Shown here: positions 11,759 through 21,100 of the stretch, piece by piece | Numbering within the stretch: the first letter of the stretch is position 1 | Layout of the letters: each line of letters begins with the position of its first letter | Notes under the pieces: model-generated | Databases searched by the model: none | Seen by the model: the letters and a program-made list of their open reading frames with translations, nothing else | What the model was told of the DNA's origin: nothing | Position numbers and translations under genes: made by a program | Source of the DNA: Plasmodiophora brassicae | Lineage: Eukaryota; Endomyxa: Phytomyxea; Phytomyxea; Plasmodiophorida | Assembly: GCA_036867785.1 (NCBI GenBank) | Contig: CP145410.1 | Coordinates: forward strand, 1,116,001-1,180,000 | DNA length: 64,000 nucleotides | Direction: 5' to 3'

Positions 11759-13649
11759 TCATAAGTTATCAGAATCTGCATTCGCAACCTGAGCAGTTTC
11801 GGGGCAACAAGGCCCGGTTCTAGAAGATCGGCCGCATAGAGATGCAGAGTCGGCATACACGTTCAGGAACCTGCGACCAGGGCAGCGCCTCCACGTACTG
11901 CAACAGTAATGACAATAGATCAGCCCGCAGGCCCTGTCTGGACCATTAGCAACGGCATGCCATTCCGAATATCAGGACGCGTACCTGCAATGGTGGCGTC
12001 GCAGCAAGAACCAGAACGGCGCATGACAGCATAGGCAAGCTGACGCAGCGTGGTCGGGCAACCATTCCGGTTTCGTCAGCGGCGCAGAGATCGTATTGGG
12101 GCGCTTCGAGATTGGCACCAGTTCGATCGGTTCCGGTTCCGGCTTCTTCGGCGACGCCGCTCTTCCCGATTCAGTCAACGCTCCGGCCGCAGCTACCAGC
12201 AGAGCGCCAACGTTCGAGTCGGTTAGGTCCTTGGCGGCTCGTCGCAGCACGTCGGCTCTCTCTGGGCCACTTCCCGCCGTCCTGAATTCTCCACAGTAGT
12301 CGCGTGTACGCGTCGTCCTGCGCGTTGGCATTGCCAGGCGCAGGAACGCTGCCTCGACGCGCGCCTCTGTGGCCAGTCGCTCGCAGCGTATGGCAGAGAC
12401 GTTATCGACGCGCTTGACGAATTTCAAAGCTCGAAGACGTCGTTGACGACGAGCGCCTGGCGTGCCTGGTGTCTGTGGTGCAATGCGCCCCTCCGAGCTG
12501 TCTTCGCCCGACGATGGCGCTCGCGATTCGCTGGCGACATGGCCGAGGTTGATGGGCTCGGTGTCGAGTAGGAGCTGGAGTGTGGCGCTGACATCTGGAC
12601 TGCCGGGTGCGATGTGCACGATCTTGACAATGGTGGACGGTTCCTCGCCGACGAGGTCGTATCGGAACAGGCGCGTCAGCTTGGACTGTCGGAACGGGAC
12701 GACTTTAAGGTCGTCCGGGTGGGTGGCGTTCCAGCGAACCGCCTCGACGCATCGCTCCATGTGCATCAGCGAGGTGCTGTTGAGGCTGCTCGACTCGGAT
12801 CGCTTGTCGCGAAGTGACCCCAGCAGACACAACGACAGGTGGCTCTCGTGTTGGGAGGTGTTGTCGCCCAGGCGAATGGAGACGATAATGTGTGAGCGAC
12901 GGGGCGGGCCATCGTGACGTACTCGGGACAGGCAGGTTTTCAACAGCATCATGGCGTTGCGCCCGCTGCGAATCGGGATGTAGGAGATCTCGGGGGAGCG
13001 GATCGACCCAGTGGTGTCGAGCCGGAGGGGCGTCGTAGCGGACGATGATGTTGACGGCAGCAGGCAGTACACCCTCTCGTCGTGCACCTCGAGCAAGGCC
13101 ATAGACACACGATGGGCCTTGGACGGCGACTGGTCGATGCGACCGAACACGTCGTAGATGGCGCGACGAAACAGGCCGGCGTCGTTGTCGCTGCCGTGCA
13201 TCGTCAGCGATTTGCCCGAATTAGAAGCACCGAGAGCTAGCAGCAGTGACGAACGCCAACGAAACAGGTCGTCGACAAGCGGTCGCGTCGCCCGATCATA
13301 CACCGTCCATGTCGTCGCTTGCTCATCAAACACCTCATTGTAGTCGGAAAACTGTGCATCAGCTAGCTCAGTCAGGGTCAGCAGGAACCCATCGCGCCCT
13401 CCAGACCTTTTGGTTCAGCCGCAGCGGCGATTTGACGGTAATGGAACTTCGCCCTGGCGACAGGAACACGGCCTGACGTTGCTGCCGCTCGATTTCCACT
13501 TTCGAGAATGCACGGACGCGAACGAACACACGCACGTCTGCTCGAGGCCCATCGCTGAACGACCCTTTGACGTGCTCGCGTTGCAGGACATCCCATGTGC
13601 GCCCATTGCGATCGCTTAACGGCGTCCTGGGCGACCCCAGCAATGTCAT
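11759..13649 (-). CDS. divergent kinesin motor with C-terminal FYVE zinc finger
   Basis: Predicted microtubule-motor-derived protein with an endosome-type lipid-binding finger. Exons 13407-13649, 11985-13351 and a third starting at about 11933 (introns 13352-13406 and 11934-11984). Motor: VFVRVRAFSK strand 1, NEVFDEQ, P-loop GASNSGKS, switch I RRSHIIVSI, and helix-4 motif VPFRQSKLTRLF. Switch II (normally DLAGSE) is replaced by LLGSLRDKR, so ATPase activity is doubtful. The C-terminus begins a FYVE domain (WLPDHAAS, CLCC, RRHHCR); exon 3 gives ACGLIYCHYCCS if the second of two AGs is used, but the rest (VPERVCRLC, stop at 11820) lies in another frame, one base off. In the CGLIYC frame translation ends at 11761. 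The start at 13649 is provisional. Confidence 0.75.
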
Positions 13650-13930
13650 TTCGAGCGCGAAGCCACGCCTGGATGGGAATTTCCCTGTGACGACTGGCGT
13701 AGCACCAGGGACCAGTGGATGGCGTGAGTGAGGCGACCCCCCAATCTGATGTCGCCCGATTCCGTAACGAAATACATATGCTACTTCTGTTTAACATAAG
13801 CGGCGTCGCCTGGTTGTCACATCAAAACGGGAAATGGGGCGGGCCTCCCGTGCCCGGTGGCGGGAACAAGTCGTTGTTTGGACTGACGATTCCGTTAGCA
13901 CACCCGACACAATCGCATACGAGCCTGGAC

Positions 13931-14680
13931 TTACTCTCCTGAAAATCCGCGATCTGGACCGAACGGGTCGAAGCGTGGCCCAAGGCGCCCGCGCCCGGGG
14001 CGACCCGGGACGCGTCCGAACATGGGATGGTCCGGGCCCATGAGACTGCCACCTCCACCTGCTGGGCGCATCGGTGGGAATCTGGGCCCACCCATCATGT
14101 CGTCGTCGAAATCTCCACCGACGGGCCCGCCCATTGGACCATACGGTGCTGGGTAGTCGGGGCCAAAGTCCTCGAACATGGGAGGTCGAATAGGCACAGC
14201 GGGAGCAGCAGCGGCCGGAGTTGGGGCCACGTTGGCGACGATGCGCTCGTGAACGATATCGGTCAGGGCATTCAGGTCAACGTACGGCGATGAAGACAGG
14301 TCGGTATCGGGCGCAACGTAATCGTCGATATGAAGTTCAACGGTGTGGACGTCGGTAGAACCTTGACGACTGGCGTGGACTAAGACGACATCGCCCATCA
14401 CAACCGCCTTGACGACGACAAGTGACGACCCCGACCGGTACCGGAACGTGTACGCGTCGTGCGACGCATTCCACTGGCCAGGGAGGCCCTCGAAATCTCG
14501 ATCGGGCGCCGATAGATCGTCGTCCAGGCCCACAAGCCTGAACCCATTGGTCACGAACGTCGCGTGGACCGCATACGCGATCGCGTCTGCCCGCGCATGG
14601 AACTGCGGCGACGGACGCGACAGCAGCCGCTGACATTCCGACGCCATCCTTCGCGCAACAACAACTGCACTGTGCTTCAC
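13931..14680 (-). CDS. PSMF1: proteasome inhibitor PI31 homologue
   Basis: Single-exon gene, 249 aa (human PI31 is 271). PI31 binds the 20S proteasome and acts as an adaptor or inhibitor. The N-terminal FP domain shows the family pattern: ADAIAYAVHATFVTNGFRLVG, then LPGQWN and a Y.FRYRSG strand. The C-terminal half is Pro/Gly/Met-rich and disordered and ends in the typical GPRFDPFGP motif. The start is the ATG at 14680, ahead of a basic helix. Its 5' end faces the secreted Cys-rich gene across a 670-bp gap. Confidence 0.87.
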   Translation of the reverse strand: MKHSAVVVARRMASECQRLLSRPSPQFHARADAIAYAVHATFVTNGFRLVGLDDDLSAPDRDFEGLPGQWNASHDAYTFRYRSGSSLVVVKAVVMGDVVLVHASRQGSTDVHTVELHIDDYVAPDTDLSSSPYVDLNALTDIVHERIVANVAPTPAAAAPAVPIRPPMFEDFGPDYPAPYGPMGGPVGGDFDDDMMGGPRFPPMRPAGGGGSLMGPDHPMFGRVPGRPGRGRLGPRFDPFGPDRGFSGE

Positions 14681-15353
14681 GGCACTTTTCTGCGAGAAGG
14701 ATGACGCGCTATCCTATTCTTGGAGTTGTTGGACGCGCACATGGAGTTACAGAATCTGCCTTGACGGGTCAACAGCATCATGAACTGGGTCATGGGATTC
14801 TGTGTCCGTGGGATGGAATAGAGGAGTGAGGAGCACGGTAATACGTAAGATGCTTGAGACAAACATCGTCTTCGTTGTTGGTTCGAGGATGTTGGTGCCA
14901 GGTGGGGATCGGGGATGGGTGGTTTAACCCCAGATTTCGTTGCATCTGCAGTGCCAAGTTCCGCACTGAGCGCAGCACCTACAGGCACCAGAAGGTTGCC
15001 TGCAGGCAATGCGGGCTTGAGCTGGGCAGGGCTGGGCATGATGCACGCATAGCGAGAACAGGAATGGAACCGCACAAAGCTTCATCCGTACGTGTGCTGG
15101 AATCGCCGGTTGAAGCGAGCGCAGTGCCCGTTGTGGGTTGGACTGGGAGACAGGACAGGGGACTGGAGAGCGAGGTGCGCGGCGGTGTCGGCACTCCGCA
15201 GGAAAACTGCGGCCTCAGGCCCTCAGATGTGTCCGCACCAAACACTCCGCCACGCAATCCTGCCCTGGTACCATTTCGGAATTTCTCTGTGGGCGTGTCT
15301 GTGGGTGATTTCAGGTTCCTGCACTGTCTCTGCATAATCCGACCGCAGCATTC
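14681..15353. other. intergenic, divergent promoters likely
   Basis: No supported gene. Overlapping frames on both strands (for example 14854-15357 plus, 14979-15428 minus) lack motifs and splice logic. The interval separates divergent PI31 and the secreted Cys-rich gene, so it should hold both promoters. Confidence 0.45.
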
Positions 15354-15722
15354 ATGACGCTGTCTTCGAACATATTCGTCGCTGCTATGGCCCTCGTCAT
15401 GTTGTCTCTCGCCATGCCGACTGAGCAAGGTCAGGCCCTGCCTAGCTCAAGCCCTCAGAGAATCGAGCCATCTATCAAGAAGATGTCCGGCGCTGGTGAG
15501 ACGATGGAGCAAGATCAAACCGTGGGTCTGTGTAGTGCTTGCATTATGCATCCATGTAAATGCCAGCCCTGTCCGACATTCCAGAAGGTTGACTGCGTGT
15601 GCTGCCAGTTCTGCAACAAAGCAGACTGCCCGGGATGCTGCTGGAAATGTAAGACCAGGCCCTGTCAGTGCTGTGACATCTGCGTCGGAGAATGCAACTG
15701 CATTGTATACGAGTTCAGCTAG
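15354..15722 (+). CDS. small secreted cysteine-rich protein
   Basis: 122 aa with an N-terminal hydrophobic signal sequence (about residues 1-29, with AMALVMLSLAMP as core). After a Ser/Pro/Lys-rich linker of about 30 residues comes a C-terminal domain with 19 cysteines in about 60 residues, arranged as CxxC, CxC and CC pairs. I do not recognise a named family. The spacing allows either a disulfide-rich secreted domain or a metallothionein-like metal binder; the secretion signal favours the former. Single exon, no paralogue in the window. The start is the only ATG giving the signal peptide. Confidence 0.7.
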   Translation: MTLSSNIFVAAMALVMLSLAMPTEQGQALPSSSPQRIEPSIKKMSGAGETMEQDQTVGLCSACIMHPCKCQPCPTFQKVDCVCCQFCNKADCPGCCWKCKTRPCQCCDICVGECNCIVYEFS

Positions 15723-16360
15723 AACGCGCGAACACTTGCACGCACTTGGGCGCCGCCCGAAGGAATACAAATCCCTTTGCTATAGCCATTACGTAGTCTA
15801 GCCTGTTTCGCCAAGGTCGGCAACGAGCACTTGTTTCGTGCACTTGCAGGCGTTTCCGAATTCCAGATTCCTTTTGACGTCCCTGCTTCTTGGATGCGCA
15901 TCCTCTTTGGTCCAATGCCTTGCTCCGTCCCAGCGACTAACACCGTTCTAGACAGCTGCCTCTAGGATCCGCGTCCCAATCTACCAGTGCGGCCGAGAGT
16001 TCTTCTCACATATTGTACCTACCGACAATAATGGTACCGTCATCGAGTTGCGGGTGACCAGTATGACGGGAACCGAACGTGTTTCATTGGTAACATGTGA
16101 TGTGGTGCAGTCGCCCTAGGACGGCAGCGTCGGCCAGGTGCTGTTGTCAGTTGCCCTCCGTCCAAGACGTCAAGCCCGACGCGGCACGGTTCTGGCGTTC
16201 CCGATCGTCGCTGTTTTATGCGGTTCGGCAGCGTTTTTATTATCGCATCACTGCTGCGCCTGCTGGCCGTCGTACGCGTCGGCGCGACAGAGCGAATGCC
16301 GGGCGCTCCCATCGTATGCGCGTACTATACGGTACTAGGTTCGCGCGACCTGGGACCGTG
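15723..16360. other. intergenic; may hide a 5' exon of the chitinase
   Basis: No gene is recognised. A hydrophobic open stretch at about 16195-16260 (+) could be a signal-peptide exon for the chitinase, but I could not find a phase-consistent splice to join it. Confidence 0.35.
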
Positions 16361-17820
16361 ATGGGGGCTGACAAGGGGGTACAGTCCTGGAGCATCTACC
16401 CGCCGCGGTCGTACATGCCAACCGACGTACCGGTTGAGTTGCTAACACATATCTACTACGTACGTGCGGTCGCACACCTGCGAATGAATTTGGCTGATGG
16501 AATCTCGAAGGCGTTCGCTAATGTCGTCAATGGAATCGTCGGTACGAGTCGATGGGTTTCGTCGTTTTCCGCCAGTTCACGTTATGTTATGAAGCATATG
16601 GAGATCCTTGGGCTGATCACGAGATCATGCATGGCGTCACTGGTGATGTAGACACAACCAAGACGTTTGCTGGGAACTTCGAGCTCTTCAATCGGGACGA
16701 CAGTCCGATCCGAACAAGAAACCCGGATATCAACGTCATTATCAGCATTGGCGGATGGACGTTCTCGAAAGGTGTCCTCGGCCATTTCCTGCCTGCTTCC
16801 CACGACAATTGCCCATGGGCCGGTTGCTTGCTATAGAATTCTCGATTGTTGCTCGATCAGAATCGTCTCGTGAGAAGTTCGCTGCGAGCGTGGCCGAATT
16901 CGTGGTTGAGCATGGGTTCGACGGCGTTGACATAGAGTACGTTTGTGATCTCACTGATACGTCATGGGAGAGAGAAGCCTCCTATATTAACTCTGTGGAT
17001 GTTGTTGCAGTTGGGAGTTCCCAGTGGCGGGAGGTCATGAGGATAATCATCGTTCCCCAGACGATGGCGTCAACTTCACCAAACTGCTGGACGCTGTTCG
17101 ACAGCATTTAACCCGAGCCCAGCAGATGACGCAACGCCACAGACCGTTCCTGCTGTCGGTAGCAACGTCAGCTGGTCGCTGGTCACACCAACATCTTGAC
17201 CTGGCGGGAATCAACAGGATTTGCGATCACGTCAACATTATGACCTATGTACGTCGTATCAGACTGCCCGCTTCAAATCCCAATCAAACAACAAGTAATA
17301 GGATGCATATGGATCGTGGTCGGATGTTACTGGGCACCATGCTGCTTTGTTCCCATTCATTGACGACGCTGTGAAAGGTGAGTTGACCTTGCGCTGTCTG
17401 GTTTACTTGATGGAATGATACGTCGAAGATTATGCTCAGGGAGGCGTGGCCCGCAGTAAGATCGCCATTGGAATTCCATTTTATGGTCGGTCTTTCAGCA
17501 ACGTATCGCGAATTGAGCCAGGGTGCCCCTACAAAGGAATCCCCCAGGGCACGCACGAAAGCGGGGTTGTCGACCACGATGATCTCCTGGCGAACTATGA
17601 CGCGGCACATGGGTTCCAGTGTCACAGTGATTCCAGATCGTGCACGCCTGTTTACTGGAACCCGACAACTGGGATCTGGGTAACCGGAGAATGCTCGACG
17701 TCGGTGCAGGCGAAGGCACGTTATGCGAAGACGAACGGTCTGGCGGGCGTGTTCTGCTGGGAAATGAGCATGGACAGGACGGCTGCTCTTGTGCGATGTA
17801 TTCGAGATGAACTGTGCTGA
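16361..17820 (+). CDS. GH18 chitinase
   Basis: Glycoside hydrolase family 18 enzyme, expected to cleave chitin beta-1,4 links by substrate-assisted catalysis. Seven exons (introns 16460-16510, 16542-16594, 16772-16836, 16937-17010, 17249-17301, 17378-17428) give 370 aa in frame. The SIGGWTFSK strand-3 motif and the catalytic strand-4 motif DGVDIDWEF are present; the catalytic Glu is rebuilt across the 74-nt intron. The later MTYDAYGSWS strand, GIPFYGRSF, and the terminal GVFCWEMSMD strand (GxxxWxxxxD) complete the barrel. The given start lacks a signal peptide, so an upstream exon is probable. A hevein-domain protein at 59 kb and this enzyme are the two chitin-directed genes of the window. 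Confidence 0.9.
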
Positions 17821-17991
17821 TACATGCTACGTAAATGGACTTGGGACGCTCTTATTGCACCATCCGTTCGTGGCCTCTGCCTCATCGACTACGCGTGAGG
17901 ACGTGTTTCAACAGTACGACTCATGGCCGTGAGTCAAGCTTCCGGCACCGTGGTACGAACCACGTCGCCCGCCTCGAGCATTCGGGAAGTG

Positions 17992-18995
17992 ATGTCTCCT
18001 GGGCGTGGCATGGTCTGTCTCCTTTGGCTGTGCATGTTGTTGGTGGCCTCGGCACAGTACTATGGAATTGTTGTAATAAAGGGGTGTTTTTTACAAGCCT
18101 GTTTTTTACATGTAAAATACACCTCTCAGGAACCAACTTTACACTGTAAAATACAGGTAACGTAAGGGTTTCCCGATCCATCCCAGAGCCTTCGTTGTGC
18201 GTGCGTGTCGTCGTCGTCGGGGGCGAGCGGAATCACAAGTCCTGCAACCGCGTGCACTCCCGGCTACGCGCTCGACTATCGGGATGCAACGTTGAGCAAG
18301 GAACTGGGATCGCATTCAAGTGCCCAGATGAATCGCCGTACAAAGATACGCGAGATGACCCCCTTCACACGTTGAACCGGGTCGCTTGGTTCGGAAGTAC
18401 GTGACTTTGACGAAGAGCCAGACGATGATTCCGATGACGAAGACGTAACTTCGACTGGAGTTCGCAGGGTTCGTTGGCATTGCCGAGCCAGGCACACTTG
18501 CCGAGGCGATTTCGGGCACACATTTGTACCCAGTTGGTGACGAAGAGATCATCAAATCTGGTCAGGTTGTCGGGACCGTGACCATGGTATGAAGGCGTAC
18601 TGCGAGGGGGGCGCAACCCCCTGCTGTTTTAAACATGTTTTTTACGTGTAAAATACATGTATTTTACACTCCACCAGCCATTCTCTGTTTTTAACAATTC
18701 CATACACAGTACCATTTCCATGACTATGACTTCGACGAAGATGGGGTAAGCAGGCGCTGTCAAAAGACGGGCCGGGACGTAAATTCGCTCGCTGTTGACC
18801 ATAGGATGGCAATCATGAGCATTACATGCACAAGGAGGATGACAGCACAGTCACAACGAAGACGATCCAAGCAACAGGTATGCCAATCACAGACGAAGTT
18901 TTACGACCGGAACGTTCTCACTGGATGGATGCAAAGGAAACGATGTTCTCAGAGGCCACCACCATTGGAACCATGACAACTTCCATGCTTTCTAA
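17992..18995 (+). CDS. secreted His/Asp-rich protein, interrupted by an inserted element
   Basis: The 5' part encodes a signal peptide (MVCLLWLCMLLVASA, ATG at 18010; another ATG at 17992) followed by Gln-Tyr. A 644-bp element then intervenes at 18061-18704. After it the same frame continues with HFHDYDFDEDG, then exons bounded by introns 18746-18804 and 18878-18936 that encode an acidic, His-rich tail ending at TAA 18993-18995. Removing the element plus one copy of the 8-bp target duplication restores the frame. Alternatively, splicing GT at 18073 to AG at 18709 keeps the frame and adds a few residues. The role is unknown; the His/Asp clusters suggest metal binding. It may be a dead gene or one with a new intron. 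Confidence 0.65.
18053..18060. repeat. 8-bp target-site duplication, left copy
   Basis: CACAGTAC directly before the element; the identical octamer follows its right end at 18705-18712. Confidence 0.9.
18061..18704. mobile_element. non-autonomous TIR DNA element with 8-bp TSD (MITE/introner-like)
   Basis: The ends are perfect 12-bp inverted repeats (TATGGAATTGTT at the left, its complement at 18693-18704) and the element is flanked by a perfect 8-bp duplication CACAGTAC. Subterminal AT-rich palindromic motifs with a TTTTTTACATGTAAAATAC-like core occur near both ends. No transposase is encoded in 644 bp. An 8-bp TSD is typical of hAT and a few other DNA transposon superfamilies, although the TIR does not show the usual hAT CAG start. 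An internal open stretch (about 18467-18592, ending GTVTMV-stop) reads like a captured coding fragment. A donor (GTAATA, 18073) and an acceptor (CACAG, ending 18709) could allow splicing. Confidence 0.85.
18705..18712. repeat. 8-bp target-site duplication, right copy
   Basis: CACAGTAC, identical to 18053-18060, abutting the right inverted repeat of the element. Confidence 0.9.
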
Positions 18996-19050
18996 ACGCC
19001 CGACCATGTGTCCACAAGGTGTCACAATTGGGCCTCTTAGCGGGCAACAT

Positions 19051-20853
19051 TTATGCAGACGACCTGTTTATGGCCGGGAACGGATCGGTCTGGCTTACCA
19101 TAACGCCACGCTGATGAGCAATGTAGCCTTTTAGGAACTTATCGTAGATTAGATTGGCGGTTATGCACTCGATCTCGTTGCAGTCGATGTCCTAAAGATG
19201 TCAGTTATAATCCGTCCTCACAAAATACAATCAACAAGCGCGCTAACGGGTCGGTTGTTCAATCGCATCGCCAACTGCATCACGTCGAAGGGCAGCAAGG
19301 ATTTCTTCGTGTTCGTTGGCCGTGCTTGCTGAACGGCCAGCACCCTGGAGAACAGGTTACGGTAGACAAACATCTTGAGCTGTTCCAGCGTCAGGAAGAC
19401 GCCCTTCTTGATGTAGGCCTCTTCGTGCTTCTTCAGCTCGTTCTCGAACAAGTCAAGTCGCCCCAAACTCATAGCAGCAACGATTCCATGGAAATGCATC
19501 AACTTATACTTTTCAAGCAACCTTCGTTTCGGGTATTTGCCTAGGTAGAGCTTGACTGGAATAAGAAACCTGTTCTTCAATCAGAAACTGTGACACATGG
19601 AACAAGGACCCCACACTGACTCGAGGATTTTCCGCTTGTTCTTCCAGGCACCTCTGTGGCAGTGGGAGAACGCCCACTGCAACGACTTCTCGGCCTGCTC
19701 GTACTGCTCGTCGAACAATTTAAGTCGACCCAGAAAGTAATTGTATCTAGGGGACGCCAACATGAGTGATCGAATGCCAGACTGGTCATTGGGCCTGTTC
19801 TTACGTCACAGTTTGAGACTTTGGGAAATTCTCAAGTGCAGGAAACGTTTGACCCTCAACGGTCCGTATCGTCTGCGTGCAAAGACGCAAATTGTTGATG
19901 TGGAAATAGACTTTGAGCATCTCGTTGACCTAGCCACCTCTCCGTCAGGAATATAATAATCCCAAACGATGCGCAACAAATACAGTAAACAGAGCACCGG
20001 CAATCTTAGAAACATTAAACTGGGACCGGTCCTGGATCATGCGTCTGAAGAACCTCTGTAGGACTTCGGGAACCTGGTCAACGGTCACACACCAGGCGAG
20101 CACATCTTGTAGCATCTACCAACCTGAATCGCGAACACAGATTTCGAATTACCCTGCTCTTTGGCTTTCTGTTCGTCGGCTTTGAATGCCACATTTCTGA
20201 GGAGGCTGAATTCAGTACAGGCACAAAGCTGTACGGGACGAGAACAGACCTGAACGTAATCATCATGGTATGGATAGGCCTAAGCCACCAGTTCGTTTTC
20301 TCGGGACGCTCCATATTCATTTCGGCCAAGAACGCAGACGCACATTCGGATTGTTGCTAAGCGTTTCCGGTTAGTCGATGACGTTTGAGGTTCACTCTCC
20401 AGCAACGTACTTCAAACCCTTCTATAAAGCGATTTACAGACGCCAGATACAGACATCGGTAATGTCCTTCAACAATCTAACAGCACAGGTACCTAAACGT
20501 CCCATTGCTGCCAACGAGACCTCAGGAGCTACCTTGACGAAATTGCCTGTGAGTAACCTTGAGCACGCCGACCTCAACGCGTTCTCCTGCGACAAATAAT
20601 TCAGTCTACCTGTGGATTCTGCATAACGTTCCAGGTTCCCCACATCTTCAAACGCTTTCAACAGGGCCGGCGGATGGGCGACAACAGACGGCGATAGGTC
20701 CAAGTATGCACTCAGCAGTTTACCTACACGCCATACCGATCATACACATCGTCATCCCCCCGTTGCACACCACCATCTGCTCGCGAACGTACCATCTTCG
20801 GAGTCAATGGCATCCTTGACGTTCTTGACAAACGCCACGAGCTGCTGCGCCAT
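19051..20853 (-). CDS. PCID2: PCID2/Thp1-like PCI-domain protein (TREX-2)
   Basis: Subunit of the TREX-2 complex, which couples transcription to mRNA export at the nuclear pore. Eleven exons; introns 20724-20792, 20587-20643, 20477-20532, 20357-20410, 20206-20249, 20074-20123, 19930-19983, 19747-19804, 19570-19620 and 19192-19235 yield 421 aa in frame (human PCID2 is 399). Family landmarks in order: MAQQLVAFVKNVKDAIDSEDG start, KVYFHINNLRLC, VTYNYFLGRLKLFD, FSHCHRGAWKNKR, FLIPVKLYLG, HEEAYIKKGVFLTLEQLK, VYRNLF and ECITANLIY in the winged-helix end. It starts close to, and divergent from, the coiled-coil gene at 21101. A CT-rich run (20893-20909) lies just upstream. Confidence 0.93.
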
Positions 20854-20892
20854 CGTCGCGGACAAATTGGTGCGCACACGACGCACCTCGCA

Positions 20893-20909
20893 AGAGAGAG
20901 AGAGAGAGA
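20893..20909. repeat. (AG)n dinucleotide run
   Basis: Eight AG units about 40 bp upstream of the PCID2 start codon; on the coding strand it is a CT tract in the 5' leader or core promoter. No regulatory role can be shown from sequence alone. Confidence 0.7.
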
Positions 20910-21100
20910 CGTGACTGTTAGAACGAGTAATCAGCCCCATAACGTCAACGAAACTGTTGACTTCAACGAGGTTGTGCCCATGTATAAAGAGGCATAGCTG
21001 GGGTACGCAATGCGGTCGCGTCGATCCGGCGAGCGGTACTGTCATCGATCAGGGCGTAGGAGCGGTCGGGGGAGAGCGCGCGGGACCCGTGTAGGGAGCC

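Noticed and set aside
18057-18709. Splicing with GT of the left and AG of the right target duplication
   Set aside because: It would remove one base too many and shift the frame of the secreted protein; the 18073-18709 pair keeps the frame and was preferred.
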